A DNA stretch of 64,000 nucleotides from Cyclina sinensis (Eukaryota > Mollusca > Bivalvia > Venerida > Veneridae): NCBI GenBank assembly GCA_012932295.1, contig JAAONU010000004.1, positions 8,317,030 through 8,381,029 of the forward strand, given 5' to 3'. The position numbers and the translations under genes were made by a program. Position 1 is the stretch's first letter. Each line of letters opens with the position of its first letter. The notes under the pieces are model-generated. The model did not search any database and had not been told where the DNA came from. It saw nothing but the letters and a program-made list of their open reading frames with translations. Positions 45,701-60,700 of this stretch are shown piece by piece.

Positions 45701-48700
45701 ACAAGCCAATTACAAGTCTCCTCTATTCTGAAATTTAACACAAAACAAGATGACAAAATATAATATGCCTTTGCAAATCTAATTATTTTCCTAATATTGG
45801 CAGAAAATCTGTTCGCACTGGTCATCAATGATTGTAAGAAACATCTGTCACTCTGAGTTTATTTATTATAACAAATGCTCTATTTTTAATAATCTTCTGT
45901 CCATCTTTACATACATAAGTTTAATTTATGTTCTATGTGTAACATTAAGTATACACTGATAGTTTCTGATAACATACATACCAATTTACCCAAACTGGAA
46001 TCTACTTATGCCATTTCTTGACCTTGTTACAAGACAAATTAGAAGCAAGTCCTGATAAACTTGCCTTTAATTTGCCTCAATCAGTGAAACAAGTCCTGAT
46101 AAACTTGCTTTTAATTTGCATCAATCATATACGATTAAGAAAAAATCTTCCATGATCCAAACAACAATAAGGATTCAGAGTTAAGTACCATCTCAATATG
46201 AGCAAGTTAATATGACCTCAGTATGAGCAATTTAAATACGACCTCAGTATGAGCAAGTTAAATATGACCTCGGTATGAGCAAGTTAAATATGACCTTGGT
46301 ATGAGCAAGTTAAATATGACCTCAGTATGAGCAAGTTAAATATGACCTCGGTATGAGCAAGTTAAATACGACCTCGGTATGAGCAAGTTAAATACGACCT
46401 CAGTATGAGCAAGTTAAATATGACCTCGGTATGAGCAAGTTAAATACGACTTCGGTATGAGAAAGTTAAATACAACCTCGGTATGAACAAGTTAAATACG
46501 ACCTCAGTATGAGCAAGTTTAGTATGACCTCGGTATGAGCAAGTTAAATACGACCTCGGTATGAGCAAGTTAAATACGACCTCAGCATGAGCAAGTTAAA
46601 TACAACCTCAGTATGAGCAAGTTAAATACAACTTCGGTATGAACATGTTAAATATGACCTCAGTATGAGCAAGTTAAATATGACCTCAGTATGAACAAGT
46701 TAAGTACAACCTCAGTAAGAGCAAGTTAAATATGACCTCAGTATGAGCAAGTTAAATATGACCTCAGAATGAGCAAGTTAAATATGACCTCAGTATAGGC
46801 TAGTTAAGTACGACCTCAGTAAGAGCAATTTAAATACAGAACTACAGCAAGATGTTTTCAAAGAGTAAAACAAGCTTGCATCAAATCTGTAAGAGTTTAA
46901 CATGTTCCTTAGCAACAAGCTGGTATAACAGATCTCAACATTTTCATGTTTAAAAATATTCTGTTTGAACAAACTATGATCTCAAAGTGGAAATAAAGTT
47001 AAAAAAACATTTTTTAAGAAACCAATTCCTTGTCTGGGGCAAGGACTAGGTTTACTCACTGTAGAAAAATTTGACCACAACTTCAAACATAGTTTTTCAT
47101 TTAAATATATCATATTTGCATAACTTTTACATAATTATGCAAATGACTCTTAAACTTGTATTAACTTTATAAAACAATTCAACATTCATACTGTACCGCA
47201 TGCACTTTTAAAGACATTTATAACTGTTAAAAAAGATTCCTTGAAGCCTACCTCACTGAATATTAAAGGCCAACTATGCATTTCAGACAAATTTTGCATT
47301 GTAGATTTACTTAAAGATTTACTCTTTGGACCAATCTATTGATCAAGAGCTGCTATTTTACTCTAAGTGGTCTATGATCCAGGAAATAGGCAATGGTCCA
47401 AATCAGATTTTACAGACCCCCCCCCCCCCCCACAAAAGAAACAAGAGGGCTATGATGGCCCTAGATAGCTCACCCTAATACTTTGCCTTTGGGTCTGCTG
47501 TTGAGCAAACATCAGAAGGTTTTTTAAGATTCTCTCTATATAAATCTATATGAATTCAAGTGACCCCCAGGGTAGACCCAATTCTCACTAAAGAAGAATA
47601 ATTTGAACCTCTAGCTGATGCTTTATTACAAATATTTAAGTTCTAGGCTTTGTGGTTTCAGACAAGATGTTTTTTAAAATTTTGTCTATATAAGCCTACA
47701 TGTATGTAAAATCAATTCACCCACGGGGCAGGACAAAATTTTACCCCAGGGCATAATCTGAAAAAAAAGTTGGTACAGGTCCACTAGACAATGCTACACA
47801 CCAAATCTTAAGGCTCAGGGCCTTGTGGTTTCAGACAAGAAGATTTTAAAAGTTTTCTCTATATAAGACTATTTAATTGTTAGTCAGCTAATATAAATTA
47901 TTATATATGTACCTTAAACAATTTACCACACTGTTCTCAGTATACTAATTAAATCTTTAATTAATTTTTGTCAGATAACCTTCGACTATGAATTTCATAA
48001 CTAAATTTGAAAACGGCAATGTTTTTTATGTGAAAATAATTTTATTATTTAATTCAGCTTAAAAGATATGTTTCAAATGTTGTCCTGTAGTATTATTTTT
48101 CAAAAACTGTATATTATTTTCTGTAACCAAAGCTTCTATTGTAACAAGAGGGCCATGATGGCCCTAAATCACTCACCTGAGTCTCATTGCTCTTGTTACA
48201 TGTAACGTTATTGGTTGTTATGGGTGTTCATTTTTCACAAGTTTAAATAAGTTTGCAATAAGTTTGGAGACTCTGGGTGTAATGGTACTCAAATTTTTTA
48301 ACAGAAATAGTTTTACTCTACAGGTCTCAGTGAACTCGACCTTTAACCTACAGACAGATTTATAAAATATATGAATGATATAAGACTTTCAGATACTCTT
48401 TTTACTTGTAATTTATTAACCTCCAAAATCTTCTGTGAAAAAGTGTTAAGATTTTCATTACAACAGTTTGTAAGCAAATGGAGAAATGATGTTAATAGTG
48501 ATGTTGGTCCATCAGGTAGAGGAAGAAACAAGCTCAGAACTTATAAAACTTTTAAACATGATTTTATTTTAGAAAAGTATGTTAGTTCCCACATTCCTGT
48601 GAAACATAGAGCTGCTTATGCAAAATTCAGATGTGGTGTTGCTCCTCTGAAATTAGAGACTGGTAGATTTGAAAATCTTGCAGAAAACCATCGCCTATGT

Positions 48701-51700
48701 CCGATCTGTAGAAATAATGTTGAAAACGAGATACATGTTTTATTTCATTGTAGTGCTTATCATTGCCTCAGAAATGAACTTACTGAAAAAGCTTGTGAAT
48801 TAAATAGTAATTTTAATAATCTATGTGATGAAGATAAACTGATATTTGTACTATCAAATGAAAACATGATTAAAATTAGTGCCAAAACCTGCTTCATGAT
48901 CTTGAAAAGTAGATCAAATATATTGTATAGTTAATGCATAGTTGATTTATGAGCATTAACCAAAAGATACCTGTGATAATCTGTAAATGTGATTTGTATG
49001 TACATGTCTTAATATTTATTTTAAATGTCCACTTAATAATGTATAGTTATGTTCTACATGTATATTTCAACATGAATACTGCATGTGAAAGCATCATCTT
49101 GTCTTCTATTGAGAGGCTGGTATTAATCAGTTTATATCAGATCTGATCTGATGTAATATCTGATTTTCTAAAACTATTTTTTAATAATACACATTAGTGT
49201 TTGTATTCTCTTCAGTTTTTTACTTAGTAATTCCTTGTATTGCAGTTTTTAGGCTAATATTGATAAGCCTAGATTAATGCCAGCTTCTCAGTTCTTAAGG
49301 TCTGTAGCATTAATTAATTTTTATTTACCTTTTACTTAGAAGTAGAAAGGCGAATTATTTTAAGTTATATGTGATTGTATATGTACATATATTTCATGTC
49401 TCATATAATTCTGTATAGAATGGTCTTGCATGATTTTTACTTATGTACTATGATAAATATTATTTGTAAATGCAAGAATGAGACTTAAATAAAGAATTAA
49501 ATAGACACCAAAAACAATAGGGTTCTTCTAATATAATTACCCTATGAAGTTTGAAGCTTCTGGGTGTAATGGTACTCCAGTTACTGAGCAGAAATAGTTT
49601 TCACTCTACAGGTCCCTGTGACCTTGACTTCTGACCTACTGACCCCAAAAATGATAGGGTTCTTTTACTGAGTAAAGACAATTGTCCTATAAAGTTTGAA
49701 GGATCTGGGTAAAATGGTACTCCAGTTACTAAGCGGAAAAAGTTTTCACTCTACAGGTCCCAGTGAACTTGACCTTTGACCTATGGACCCTAAAATCAAT
49801 AGGGTTTTTCTAATATAATTACCCTATAAAGTTTGAAGGCTCTGGGTGTAATGGTACTACTGTTACTCAGCAGAAATACTTTTCACTCTACAGGTCCATG
49901 TGACCTTCACTTTTGACCTACTAACCCCAAAAACAATACAGTTCTTCTATTTAGTAAAAGCAATCCTTCTATGAAGTTTGAAGGCTCTGGGTAAAATTGT
50001 ACTCCTGTTACTGAGTGAAAATGGTTTTCACTCTAGAGGTCCCTCTGACCTTGACCTACTGACCCAAAAAAACAAAAGGGTTTATTTCTACTCAATAAGG
50101 GCAATAACCCTGTGAAGGCTTTGGGTCAACTGGTACTCAAGTTATTGAAAGGAAACAAAGTGTGACTGACAGACAGACAAACAGACACTCATGGACAGGG
50201 CAAAAACAATATGTCTCCATCAGAAGGGTGGGGTTGAGGGGAGACATAACAACCAACAATTGAAGGTCTAGCCCTTGGTGTTTTAGAGCAGCAGATTTTT
50301 TTAAATTTCTTTGTGTAAAATCAAATGACTCCCCCGTGGGGCGAGTTTTTACCTCTGGGTCATGACTTGAAGAAACTTGGTAAAGGTCCACTAGACAATG
50401 CCGCACACCCAATATCTAATTTCTAGGCCTTGTGGTTTCTGACAAGAAGATTTTTAAAGTTTTTCCTGTATAAGTCTATGTAAATCAAGGCCAGTTCTGA
50501 CCCAAGGGTCACGATCTGAATAAACTTGGTAGAGGTCCACTAGATGATGCTTCCTACCAAATATCAAAGTTCCAGGCCTTGTTATTTCGGAGAAGATGAT
50601 TTTTAAAGATCCAACTTTTAAAATCTATTATTAGCTCCAGTGACCCAGAAATGTAATGGACCAGAACCATTTGAACAATCTTGGTAGAGCTTCATGCAAG
50701 GAACATTCCCGGCAAGTTTCATAAAATTTGGCCCTTTGGTTTCAGAGGAGATGTCGTTTGAATGAAAGCTGACGACGGACGGAAGGACGGACGACGGACA
50801 AAGACTGATAAGAAAAAAAATGAGTTTTTAACAGATTAAGTCATCAACTTCAAGCTGTTTTGTAGTTATAAGGATACATAGTGGCTCCTCCCTTGAGTGT
50901 TTTGTTTGAAATTATTTTCATTTTTTTTGGGGGGATACATCTTCAGCCAAATTTCCTAAAACAACAAGTTCAATAGTTACATTTTACCTGTCAATACATT
51001 AAAGTCATAGATACTGACAAGAAGTTTTTAGTCTTTTAGTCATTTTTTGCACTAAGTCCTAACAATTTTGCAAGGAAACTTTTTTGCTATCTATCTGCTC
51101 TGGAAGAATAAGATCCAGAGCAGAAACACAACAAAACTGGATGTAAAAATTTACAGACATATTTAACAGATTTACAGCAAGGGCATTCATGTTGTATAAT
51201 CCACACTTATATCTGCCTTGCATTAAACCTGTTCATTCCATAATTTTCCCAATACAATTCAATCCATGCTAAATAGAAACTTTTAAGAACTCAATTCTTA
51301 AACTGTTTCAAAAGCATGGATTGTTGTTTTGACGCGATGAATGTTCATATCTCATCTTATGTGATAAAGCTTCAAGTTTTTTATTCATAATATCAGCTAT
51401 TCGGATAGTTTCAAACAGTCTTCCAAAAGCTTTTAATAAAACCGACTAGAAATAATTATCTTCTCCTCACCTGATGTCAATGTCATTTGTAACTAGAGCT
51501 ATTACTGAATGTGATTAATACCCCCTCAATACTGCACTGTCAGAGGAAAAAGGAAAACATAGAACCTGTCACACATATCTATACTTATGGTGATCTTGCA
51601 CACATAGTTTCAAAACAAAGGGATGTACAGAAGATTTTGCTTTGGTGGGTGGTAAAACAAAAAAGTGCTCATTGGTGCACATGAAAAATGCTTCACACAC

Positions 51701-54700
51701 ATTTACACTTATTGGTGAACATGCAAACCAAATTTCAATTGTGGAAGTAAATTTTTGTCATAAGACTTTGCTATGATGGGCTGTAAAACCACAGAACATT
51801 TGAGTGCATGAAACTCAAGTCACACACATCTACTCTTATTGGTAAACATCCACAAAAAGTTTCAAATCATTGGTCCTAGAAATATGGAAGAAGTTCATGT
51901 CACCAAATTTGCTATGATGGGCCGTTAAATCTCAGAGGAGGCATTGGCATGCATGGAAAACATGTCATGCACATCTACACTTATTGGTGAACATGCTAAC
52001 TAAGTTTCAAATTCACAGACCTAGAACTGTGGAAGCAATTTTCTTCACAAGATTTCTGCTAAGGACAATCCAACTGCTCGCAAGATGACTCCTGTATACC
52101 CTCGCATTCATAGTTTGTCGGGGGTACATATATAATATTGGACCAATACCAAAACATGTGCACTCATCCTTCAGTGTACCATGCGGTTTCACACACTGAC
52201 AGTAGTTCAGATTTACTGAAAGCTGTCAGTTTCATGGACATTACCAACAAGACTTTGTCGAGAAGTTTTTTCAACATCTGTCAATCTCTCTGTCCAGTGT
52301 TATCATGATAGCATAGTGTAAAGACTATCAATTTTATGGAAAATGAGGCTTAAAGCCCAGTGGCATCTGAGAAGCATTTTGTATGCATTATTTGAATTCT
52401 CACCAATATCATATAAATTCCTATATGATTTTGGCAAGATTTGTCTAGATATTACAAAATTATACAATTAAAATGAACTTTCTGTGAAACACACAATACA
52501 GCAGATCATATCCATGTAAACCAGAAACAGTTTACCCTGGCATTTTAAAGATTCGTAAGATGTTAGATATTCAAATTCAAAAGATATTCAACAAAACTGT
52601 ACTAAATTTTGGACAATTAAATTTGTAAAATGAAAACAGTTCATTTATGAGAAAGTCATCATTCTTTTTTTTTTATTTGGCATTGTCAAATCTTCTATGA
52701 TTTTCATACAATTGATGAATTTATAGTTGTTGCTTATTAAATATAGCAACTGAGCACAAGCAACATTCTCCCTTAGGTTGATTTTTTTATACCGAGAGGT
52801 GAGCGGAAGTGGAAGTGTTCAGCTCAGCCCCCTAGTTACTGATTATCTAATGGTCTAGCTTCCTAATCACTTTGTTTCCGTCTGACAGATTTCCAGATCT
52901 TGTCAGACCGAATCTCCAACATCTGTTCAAACTGCCCAGAAGTCTGTGTGTGATATTAATGCATGCGTTCATATCAAACATTCTGTGTAATTGCTAAACA
53001 CTGATGGAACAAAACATATATGTTCTTCTGTGTTTGAAATTTTGATCTTTCTAACACTTTTAAATAAAGTTATAATAAAGTTCTTATAAAGTTATACAGG
53101 CTGGTAGCTACCTGACTACCATTCTTGGCTATAATAATTCTAATTTCCCTTTTAAAAAAACTGCCTTTTTTTATTTTAAGTTGCAAAATGGCAGGGTTCA
53201 AATCCACGATGAGGCAATAGTAATTCACAAGTCAAAACTTTACACCACTCCACTACAGAAGCTGTCGTTTATTCTTTCAGCATGAAAAGTCCTCTGAAAT
53301 CTGTTTAAATCAAATTCCATGATTTCAATAGCAAAGCTTTTTTTCAAAATACACTGTAGTCAACCTGAATACCACATAATATGAGGAATCATTTCTTCTT
53401 TTTTGCATTATCCTGGTATTGGGAAGCATTACATAGTTTTCAATTTTTTCATGTCATGTCATTCAATTATGTTATAGTTATTTGTATGTACATGTATCAT
53501 GCATCTTGCTGGTGCCAGGTTGAGTTTGCTTTTACCAAAATAAATAAATAATAATAATATTACTTCTCTGCACCAACAGACTGCTCATACAATTAGATCT
53601 ATAAACCTTTATATTTTTTAAATACACTTTTAAATCCTCAAATATTGAGGACTTTGAAAGTTTGTACAATGCCACTAGCTGTTGTTGGTGCTGTTTCTCC
53701 TGGTGTGGCTGATACTGCACTTGCACTGGCAGTAACAAAGAAAAACCTTAGGCTTGCCTATTTCTGATGTTATGAATCATGAAAACATATATAAATCTTA
53801 CAGAAAAACAAAATCTGAACTGAAAGAATTTACCAACATTCTGTCTTTTAATGTTGCCAATCAGGTACAAAAGTACAGTTTACTAATATTAAGAAAATTA
53901 ACAACACACCTTTCTTCAACAGTCATTACCAATCTTGCTTTGCAAATATCTTTTTTGAAGAGACATTCAAATTCAATTATTCAACAGTACAGAACTGACA
54001 GCAGACGGACAACTTACACTTCTGTGCTGTTTTCCATCGATGTGCATCTTGAAGGCTCCCGCACCAGTACACTTCACATTACACAACTGAAATACACAAC
54101 ATATACAAATGTACAGTCACATATAACCATTATACAACTGATATACACAACATATACAGTCAGACATGTACATTACACAACTGAAATACACAACATATAC
54201 ATTCAGACACGTACATTACACAACTGAAATACACAACATATACAGTCAGACATGTAAATTACACAACATATACATTCAGACATGAACATTACACAACTGA
54301 AATACACAACATATACAGTCAGACATGTACATTACATTATGAATACACAACATATACATTCAGACCTGTACATTACACAACTGAAATACACAACATATAC
54401 AGTCAGACATGTAAATTACATAACTGAAATACACAACATATACAGTCACACATGTACATTACACAACTGAAATACACAACATATACAGTCACACATGTGT
54501 AATTGTACATTACACAACTGAAATACACAACATATACAGTCACAAATGTACATTACACAACATATACAGTCATACATGTACATTACACACATGAAATAGA
54601 CAACATATACAGCCTTCTTGAAATTTCAGAACTAAAAATTTTTAACTATCTTTTTCAAAGGGTGTTGTAACTGAAATGTATATATACAGATGCAAGCTAA

Positions 54701-57700
54701 CTGTGAATTTGCATTAAACTGCTGATATTAAGGAAACACTCAAAAATGATTGATATGCTCTGTAAAGTCAAGTTCTCAAATGAAATCTTTCACCATCTGT
54801 TAACTTTAAAAAAAAATAAAATCATACTTTTCATTGCAAAGCACACTTTGGGCCAATTGTATAGGTGTACATGATTTCAAAATGAGGCTGACCAGTACTC
54901 CAATTTCCAATCACACATAATTATAATAATTTATATGTACCTCATATATTCAACTGGTCAAGAAGTAACTGTTTAACAGTGAAATACACCTTAAGGTGAG
55001 TTTATGCAGAAACCACAAGGATGTTTCTAGCTGACTTTACTGCCAGAGTATAAATACTTACTGGGCAGTTGAAATCATCTGGTAATGGGTTCTTGCCCAC
55101 TTCATTGGGGTTGAGATCTCTGTTCGCTGGATTTTTCCGCTCCTTCAAGTACCTGATTACATCATCATCCAGGTTCATCCAATTCTCCTCGAAGTCGTCT
55201 TCTACTGGTACCTCTGGTTCTGGGGGTTTGGGTGCTGGAATATTCACCTCTGTAAGTTAAAAAAGAAACGATTCTGATCACAACAAATAAAACTGATTTG
55301 TTTCTCTTACAATTCTAACATGACAAGCGACACTGTCTACATAAACCTGTAAAGAAAGTAACTATAACTTATTCTACTAGAAAATACATCTTTTAATGTT
55401 TTACTCGCTTGTATATAGCACATTCCACCTCTATTTCAATTTATAGGATGTATATCAGACCAAATTTTCCTGCATCAATTTTTTTAATTTTTATTTTATT
55501 TGAAAATAACTTATCATGATTTCATCCTTTTTGCTATATAAACTGATCACAATGGTTTTTAAGAGGATATTTCTCTTGAAAATAATACTTTCACAGTTTT
55601 CATGCTGTTTAGCTATAACTCTTAAAAAGCAGGAATTATTTAAGAAGGAATATTTCATGATATAAATTGAACATTATAACAACAGATAACCAAATTAAAG
55701 CTTCACTTGAATTTATTCATAATTCACGAGTTGTTCATGGGGTCAGAATTAAAATAATTAATATGTTTCTTTATTTTATCACTAAACAAAATCTTTGTTG
55801 TCATTTGGATGTAAACAATTAAATTACTTGTGCTTGTAGTTTAATTCCTACACATCCCTCCTCCACCCATATTTTTTAACTGATAAATAATTATACAGAA
55901 ACTAACTAATTCATGGATCCACAGCATGACTCTTAAATCTTATAACAACAGGTTTCACCCACAAACATTACCATGCACTCTTTTGTTATAAACTTGTGGT
56001 GAAAATATAATTACAATTCTTTGTTAAATCAAATGCAAATTTGAGGGGCCAGGGACCCATCAATTATTTCTTCAATAAAAAAGATTAATATCACCAGTTT
56101 TCTACATGTCTAGAGTTGTTAACTAAAACTGAGCCTTTAAAGGTGACTCACTCATATAATGTCCTTTTAAAGGTGGGTCATATTATATAAAAGTGGCTCA
56201 CAATATTCAATTCTAAAAATCAAACCTACTGAGTACTGAGGCATCCACCTGTTCCTTCTGAAAGTGAACATTTCCTTTCTTTGCCTTTGCTTCCATAACT
56301 AATGTTGTATGTTGCAATCCACGTGTATGTGTATGGTATGCCTACAGAAAGTGAAAACATACTGACTTGATCAGTGTTCTTTAAAGGGGCTGTACTCCAG
56401 ATTTGATATAAAAATATTTTTTACATAAATTAAATATCTAGATGCCGTGAGATTATAACAACATGATATTTTACTTCAAAACTGATTATAAAAGTCAAAA
56501 CAGAACCCCAAAAAAATATATTCGCTTCAGCCTGATTGGAACTCAGGACCCTCATGTTAACAAAATTTTACCAACGCTTTAAAATTTACTGTCACCACTA
56601 TCGCTGCATGTGTAATTATAGTTATTTACTACAAATGTTATACAATATAGTTACATGTACATGTATACCGTCGCATTACGGTATAGCACTATGATAGGAA
56701 AAAAATCAATTTATAATGTGAATATCTCACTTATTTTTTGTCAGTTAGTTAGTTTTTAAGCATTAATCATGAATATTACAAGAAATTTATAATACAAGAA
56801 AACTTTCTTTTTTTGTCATCTGGAGGCCAGCGCCTTTAAAAAGCAATTAATAAACAAGGAATGTGTCACATGAATGCCCCTGAAGCATTGCAATGATTAC
56901 AGTCATGGTAGCTCACAATTTGATGATACCTTTATCATTTGTTCCAAAATTTGTTGCAGTCTGAACTGAACAAAGTACCCATATGTCATATGCCAAGGGG
57001 TAAGACTATTATAGGTCCAATACCTATTTGTATGGCTAGCAATAACTCTACCAAAATGGATTGAATCACAAAAGCCTTAGTATATGCACTGCAGCACTCG
57101 AAAATCATCATTCTGTGATCAAAATTGCATGAGAAATGTACGAGTTGTAAACAGAAGCTATAAGAAGTTAAATTTAGCAAAGGGCAATAACTATGCCAAA
57201 AATTAATCAAATCGTAAAAGCCTGAAAATATGCACTGTGGCACTTGATAATGATCATTATATGAAAGACTGGTGAACATTATATGAGAATTATAGGAGGA
57301 GTCGTGCACAGAAGTAATATTAAGTAAATTTTAACAATTAGACAATCACTATGCCAAAAATAATTGAAATGCAAAAGCTGGAATTAATGTGCTGCGGCAC
57401 TTGATAATGATTATTCTGTTACAGTTTGGTGAAAATCACATGGGAAACGTAGGAGTTGCGCACATAAGAAATATTAAGTAAAATTTAAACAAGGCCAATA
57501 ACTGCCAAAAATATTCGAAATTCAGAAGTAAAAAGGTCTCTTTTACATCCATCTTAATTACTTATATGATTTAGTTTTTACAAGTCATAAATCTGTTTTC
57601 ATTTTTTAACACAAATACAATCTGCATATGCAAGGTGCACATGCACCAGTTTGTGGAAATGCCTACTTCAAACACATGACTACTGACAAAAAAGAAAATA

Positions 57701-60700
57701 ATTGTACCTTAGGAGTGCTGAAGTTCAGTTTGCAGTATTTACAGAAGCTTGTGTCTTCGTCTGAAGAATCTTCTTCCTCCTCTTCTTCCTCCTCTTTATT
57801 TCCCTCATCTTTTTTCTCTTCGGCTTTCTCATTTGTTGTCTCCTCTTTCACTGTCATTTTTTCACCGTCAGAATTTTCCATGGAATACTCAGCAACTGTT
57901 TCTTGTCTTGCTGATTCTTTAGGTAGTCCAAACTGCCCTTTGTTGTCATCTTCATCAGTTTTCTTAGCTGGAGATGATGTAACGTCACTGTTTTCCTGAG
58001 AGCTAAACTGGTATGCATCTTCAGAAATTTCAAACTGTCCCCTTTCAGAGCCTGATAATTTTCCAAACTGTCCACCTTCTGAAAATGTTCTCTGAGACTG
58101 CCACTGACTTTTACTATTTTGATTAAACTTTCCTCTTCCCTTCCCTCTACCTAAAAAATAACTACCTAAGTTATTGGCATGAACAAGACAGTCTAGGTTT
58201 TTTTATATAGGAATAGTACTCTTTCACCAGTATGCAGACCCCCATATCTTTAATAAAATGGTGTCACGAAATACCCAAATACATCCAAATATTCCCAAAT
58301 ACACTTGAAATATAAATATGAAAGACAGGTTTTTAACAAATAATTATTGTCAAGTATGTCTCTACAATGCACAAAAAAATTAGAAAGTGAAAATCAACAG
58401 CATACATTTTAGATATTCAGTCATACATATTAGCCATGTTTTGGACATAAATGGCTGAAAAACACTTATAAACATGATAAATGCAGGTTGTTTCCCTTAA
58501 TAATGTCTAGAATTCTTGTGTAGTTCGAACTTTTCACTCTTTTAACTCATTTTCCATTCAGATTTTTAAGCTTATTTTCTGAGTTCTTTTTATGCGTTGA
58601 ATATTTTTTATATATAAGGAGTTGTATATAATAATATCTACTTAGTAATTATCACAAGGTTTTGGTTTCACAGCACTGAGCATGAAAAGAATCCTGAATA
58701 CAAACAAATAAGTAACAAGAAATGTTTGTAAAACATACAAGCCCCCCAGCAGCACCTAACTGCTTGTGATTGGGCCAAAGCATTCTCCAATTATTGATCA
58801 GAAACCGTTTTTACGATCAAGGTCCCTGTGGCCTTGACCTTTGACCTAATGACCTCAAAATCAATAGGGGTCATCTACTAGTGATGACCAACCAGCATTC
58901 CAAGTTTGGTGAACCTAGGTCAAAGCATTCTCTAGTTATTGATCTGAAAACGTTTTGAGGATCAAGGTCCCTGTGAGCTTGACCTTTAACCTAATGACCT
59001 CAAAATCAATAGGGGTCATCTACTGGTGATGACCAACCAGCATACCAAGTTTGGTGAACCTAGGTCAAAGCATTCTCTAGTTATTGATCAGAAACCCTTT
59101 TTAGGATGAAAGTCTCTGTGAGCTTGACCTTTGACCTAATGACCTCAAAGACAATAGGGTCATCTACTGGTGATGTCCAACCAGCATTCCAAGTTTGGTG
59201 AACCTAGGTCAAAGCGTTCTCTAGTTATTGATCAAAAACTGTTTTTAGGATGCAGGTCCCTGTGAGCTTGACCTTTGACCTAATGACCTCAAAATCAATA
59301 GGGGTCATCTACTGGTGATGACCAACCAGCATACCTAGTTTGGTGAACCTAGGTCAAAGCATTCTCTAGATATTAATCGGAAACTGTTTTGAGGATGAAA
59401 TTCCCTGTGAGCTTGACCTTTGACCTAATGACATCAAAATCAATGGGGGTCATCTACTGGTGATGACCAACCAGCATACCAAGTTTGGTGAACCTAGGTC
59501 AAAGCGTTCTCTAATTATTGATTGGAAACTGTTTTTAGGATGCAGGTCCCTGTGAGCTTGACTTTTGACCTAATGACCTCAAAATCAATAGGGGTAATTT
59601 ACTGGTGATGACCAACCAGCATACCAAGTTTGGTGAACCTAGATCAAAGCGTTCTCTAGTTATTGATCGGAAACCGTTTTCAGGATGAAGGTCCCTGTGA
59701 GCTTGACCTTTGACCTAATGACCTCAAAATCAATAGGGGTCATCTACTGGTGATGACCAACAAGCACACCAAGTTTGGTGAACCTAGGTCAAAGCGTTCT
59801 CTAGTTACTGATCGGACCGACCGACAGACCGATCGACATTTGCAAAACTATATGCCCCCTCATCTTCGATGGGGGGGATAATAACATTAAAATAATTGAT
59901 AAAACTTACATTTTCTCATCAAATATTTGAAGTTAAGTCCATAGTCCTACTAAATTTTTAAAAATTTGATGATCAGATAACATAATTCAAGTGTCTTGGG
60001 GTGTACAGTACACTCAGCGCGGACTTTGACATTGTTAACATTGTCGCAGGGGTGGTATTTAGGGCTGTGCATTGCCATTTTTTCTGTCACGATACATATC
60101 ACGATACTTGTATTTCCAAACAATGTGATTCACGATATGTATTGCAGACTTTGATGAAATGCGATGCATATTGCGATTCTTATGTTGCGATACGATACGT
60201 ATCATGATACTGACTTTAAGACTTTATCTATATAAAAACTTGTCATTTGTTTACAGCATTATTACGAAAATGATATGAAAATATTAAACTCTTCAACTTG
60301 TTATTATTAGAACTTGGTTTCCAATTTTGATCTTTCAACAATTTACTTTACTGATTACTTAAGGGTTAAAGGCATTTTTAATTATACCATAACAGCAAGT
60401 ATCTACTATTCTAACACTTAAGTCCAAAGTCTACTACTGTAAATATGACAATTTAACAATTTTAGTCGTACATTAGTAACAATACACCACTAAAGCCTTT
60501 TCTTGTAAAAAAACAACAACATAATAACAAGTGTTTAACAATTAGGTCAACAACTGTCGTATCAGTTTCACTCTTTAAACACATTATAATAATTGAAGAT
60601 TTGTTCCTATACTCTAGCCTTAAATGACGAGGGCGGATTAACTAAAGTTTCCCCTTCTTCTAGATATTTTGCAGTCGACATGTTTTTTTAGGTTTTTTTA

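Larger units (their letters stand above)
48143..50812 (-). mobile_element. Pearl/HINE-like element interrupted by a LINE fragment
   Basis: Left end AACAAGAGGGCCATGATGGC with the terminal hairpin. The core has units of about 145-150 bp with CTCTACAGGTCC, TGTGACCTTGAC and AATAGGGTTCTTCTAATATA, then at 50.3-50.7 kb the GGTAGAGGTCCACTAGA units. It ends in the GACGGACGGA microsatellite without the final hairpin. Bases 48356-49502 are a later insertion. Confidence 0.65.

Noticed and set aside
53532..53738. Minus-strand open frame with a possible acceptor and Gln-rich peptide, considered as an extra zinc-finger-gene exon.
   Set aside because: With the required phase 0 entry the frame from the best acceptor meets a TAG before any good donor; alternative acceptors are poor.
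53754..54470. Plus-strand open frames of 157 and 62 codons.
   Set aside because: They are read-through of the 43-bp minisatellite, giving repetitive Thr/Tyr/His peptide with no domain.
57628..57999. Plus-strand 123-codon Ser-rich frame.
   Set aside because: It is the antisense of the Glu-rich coding tract of the zinc-finger gene.
60001..60207. Short frames inside the hAT element as possible transposase remnants.
   Set aside because: No catalytic-core or dimerisation-domain motif; composition follows the sub-terminal repeats.
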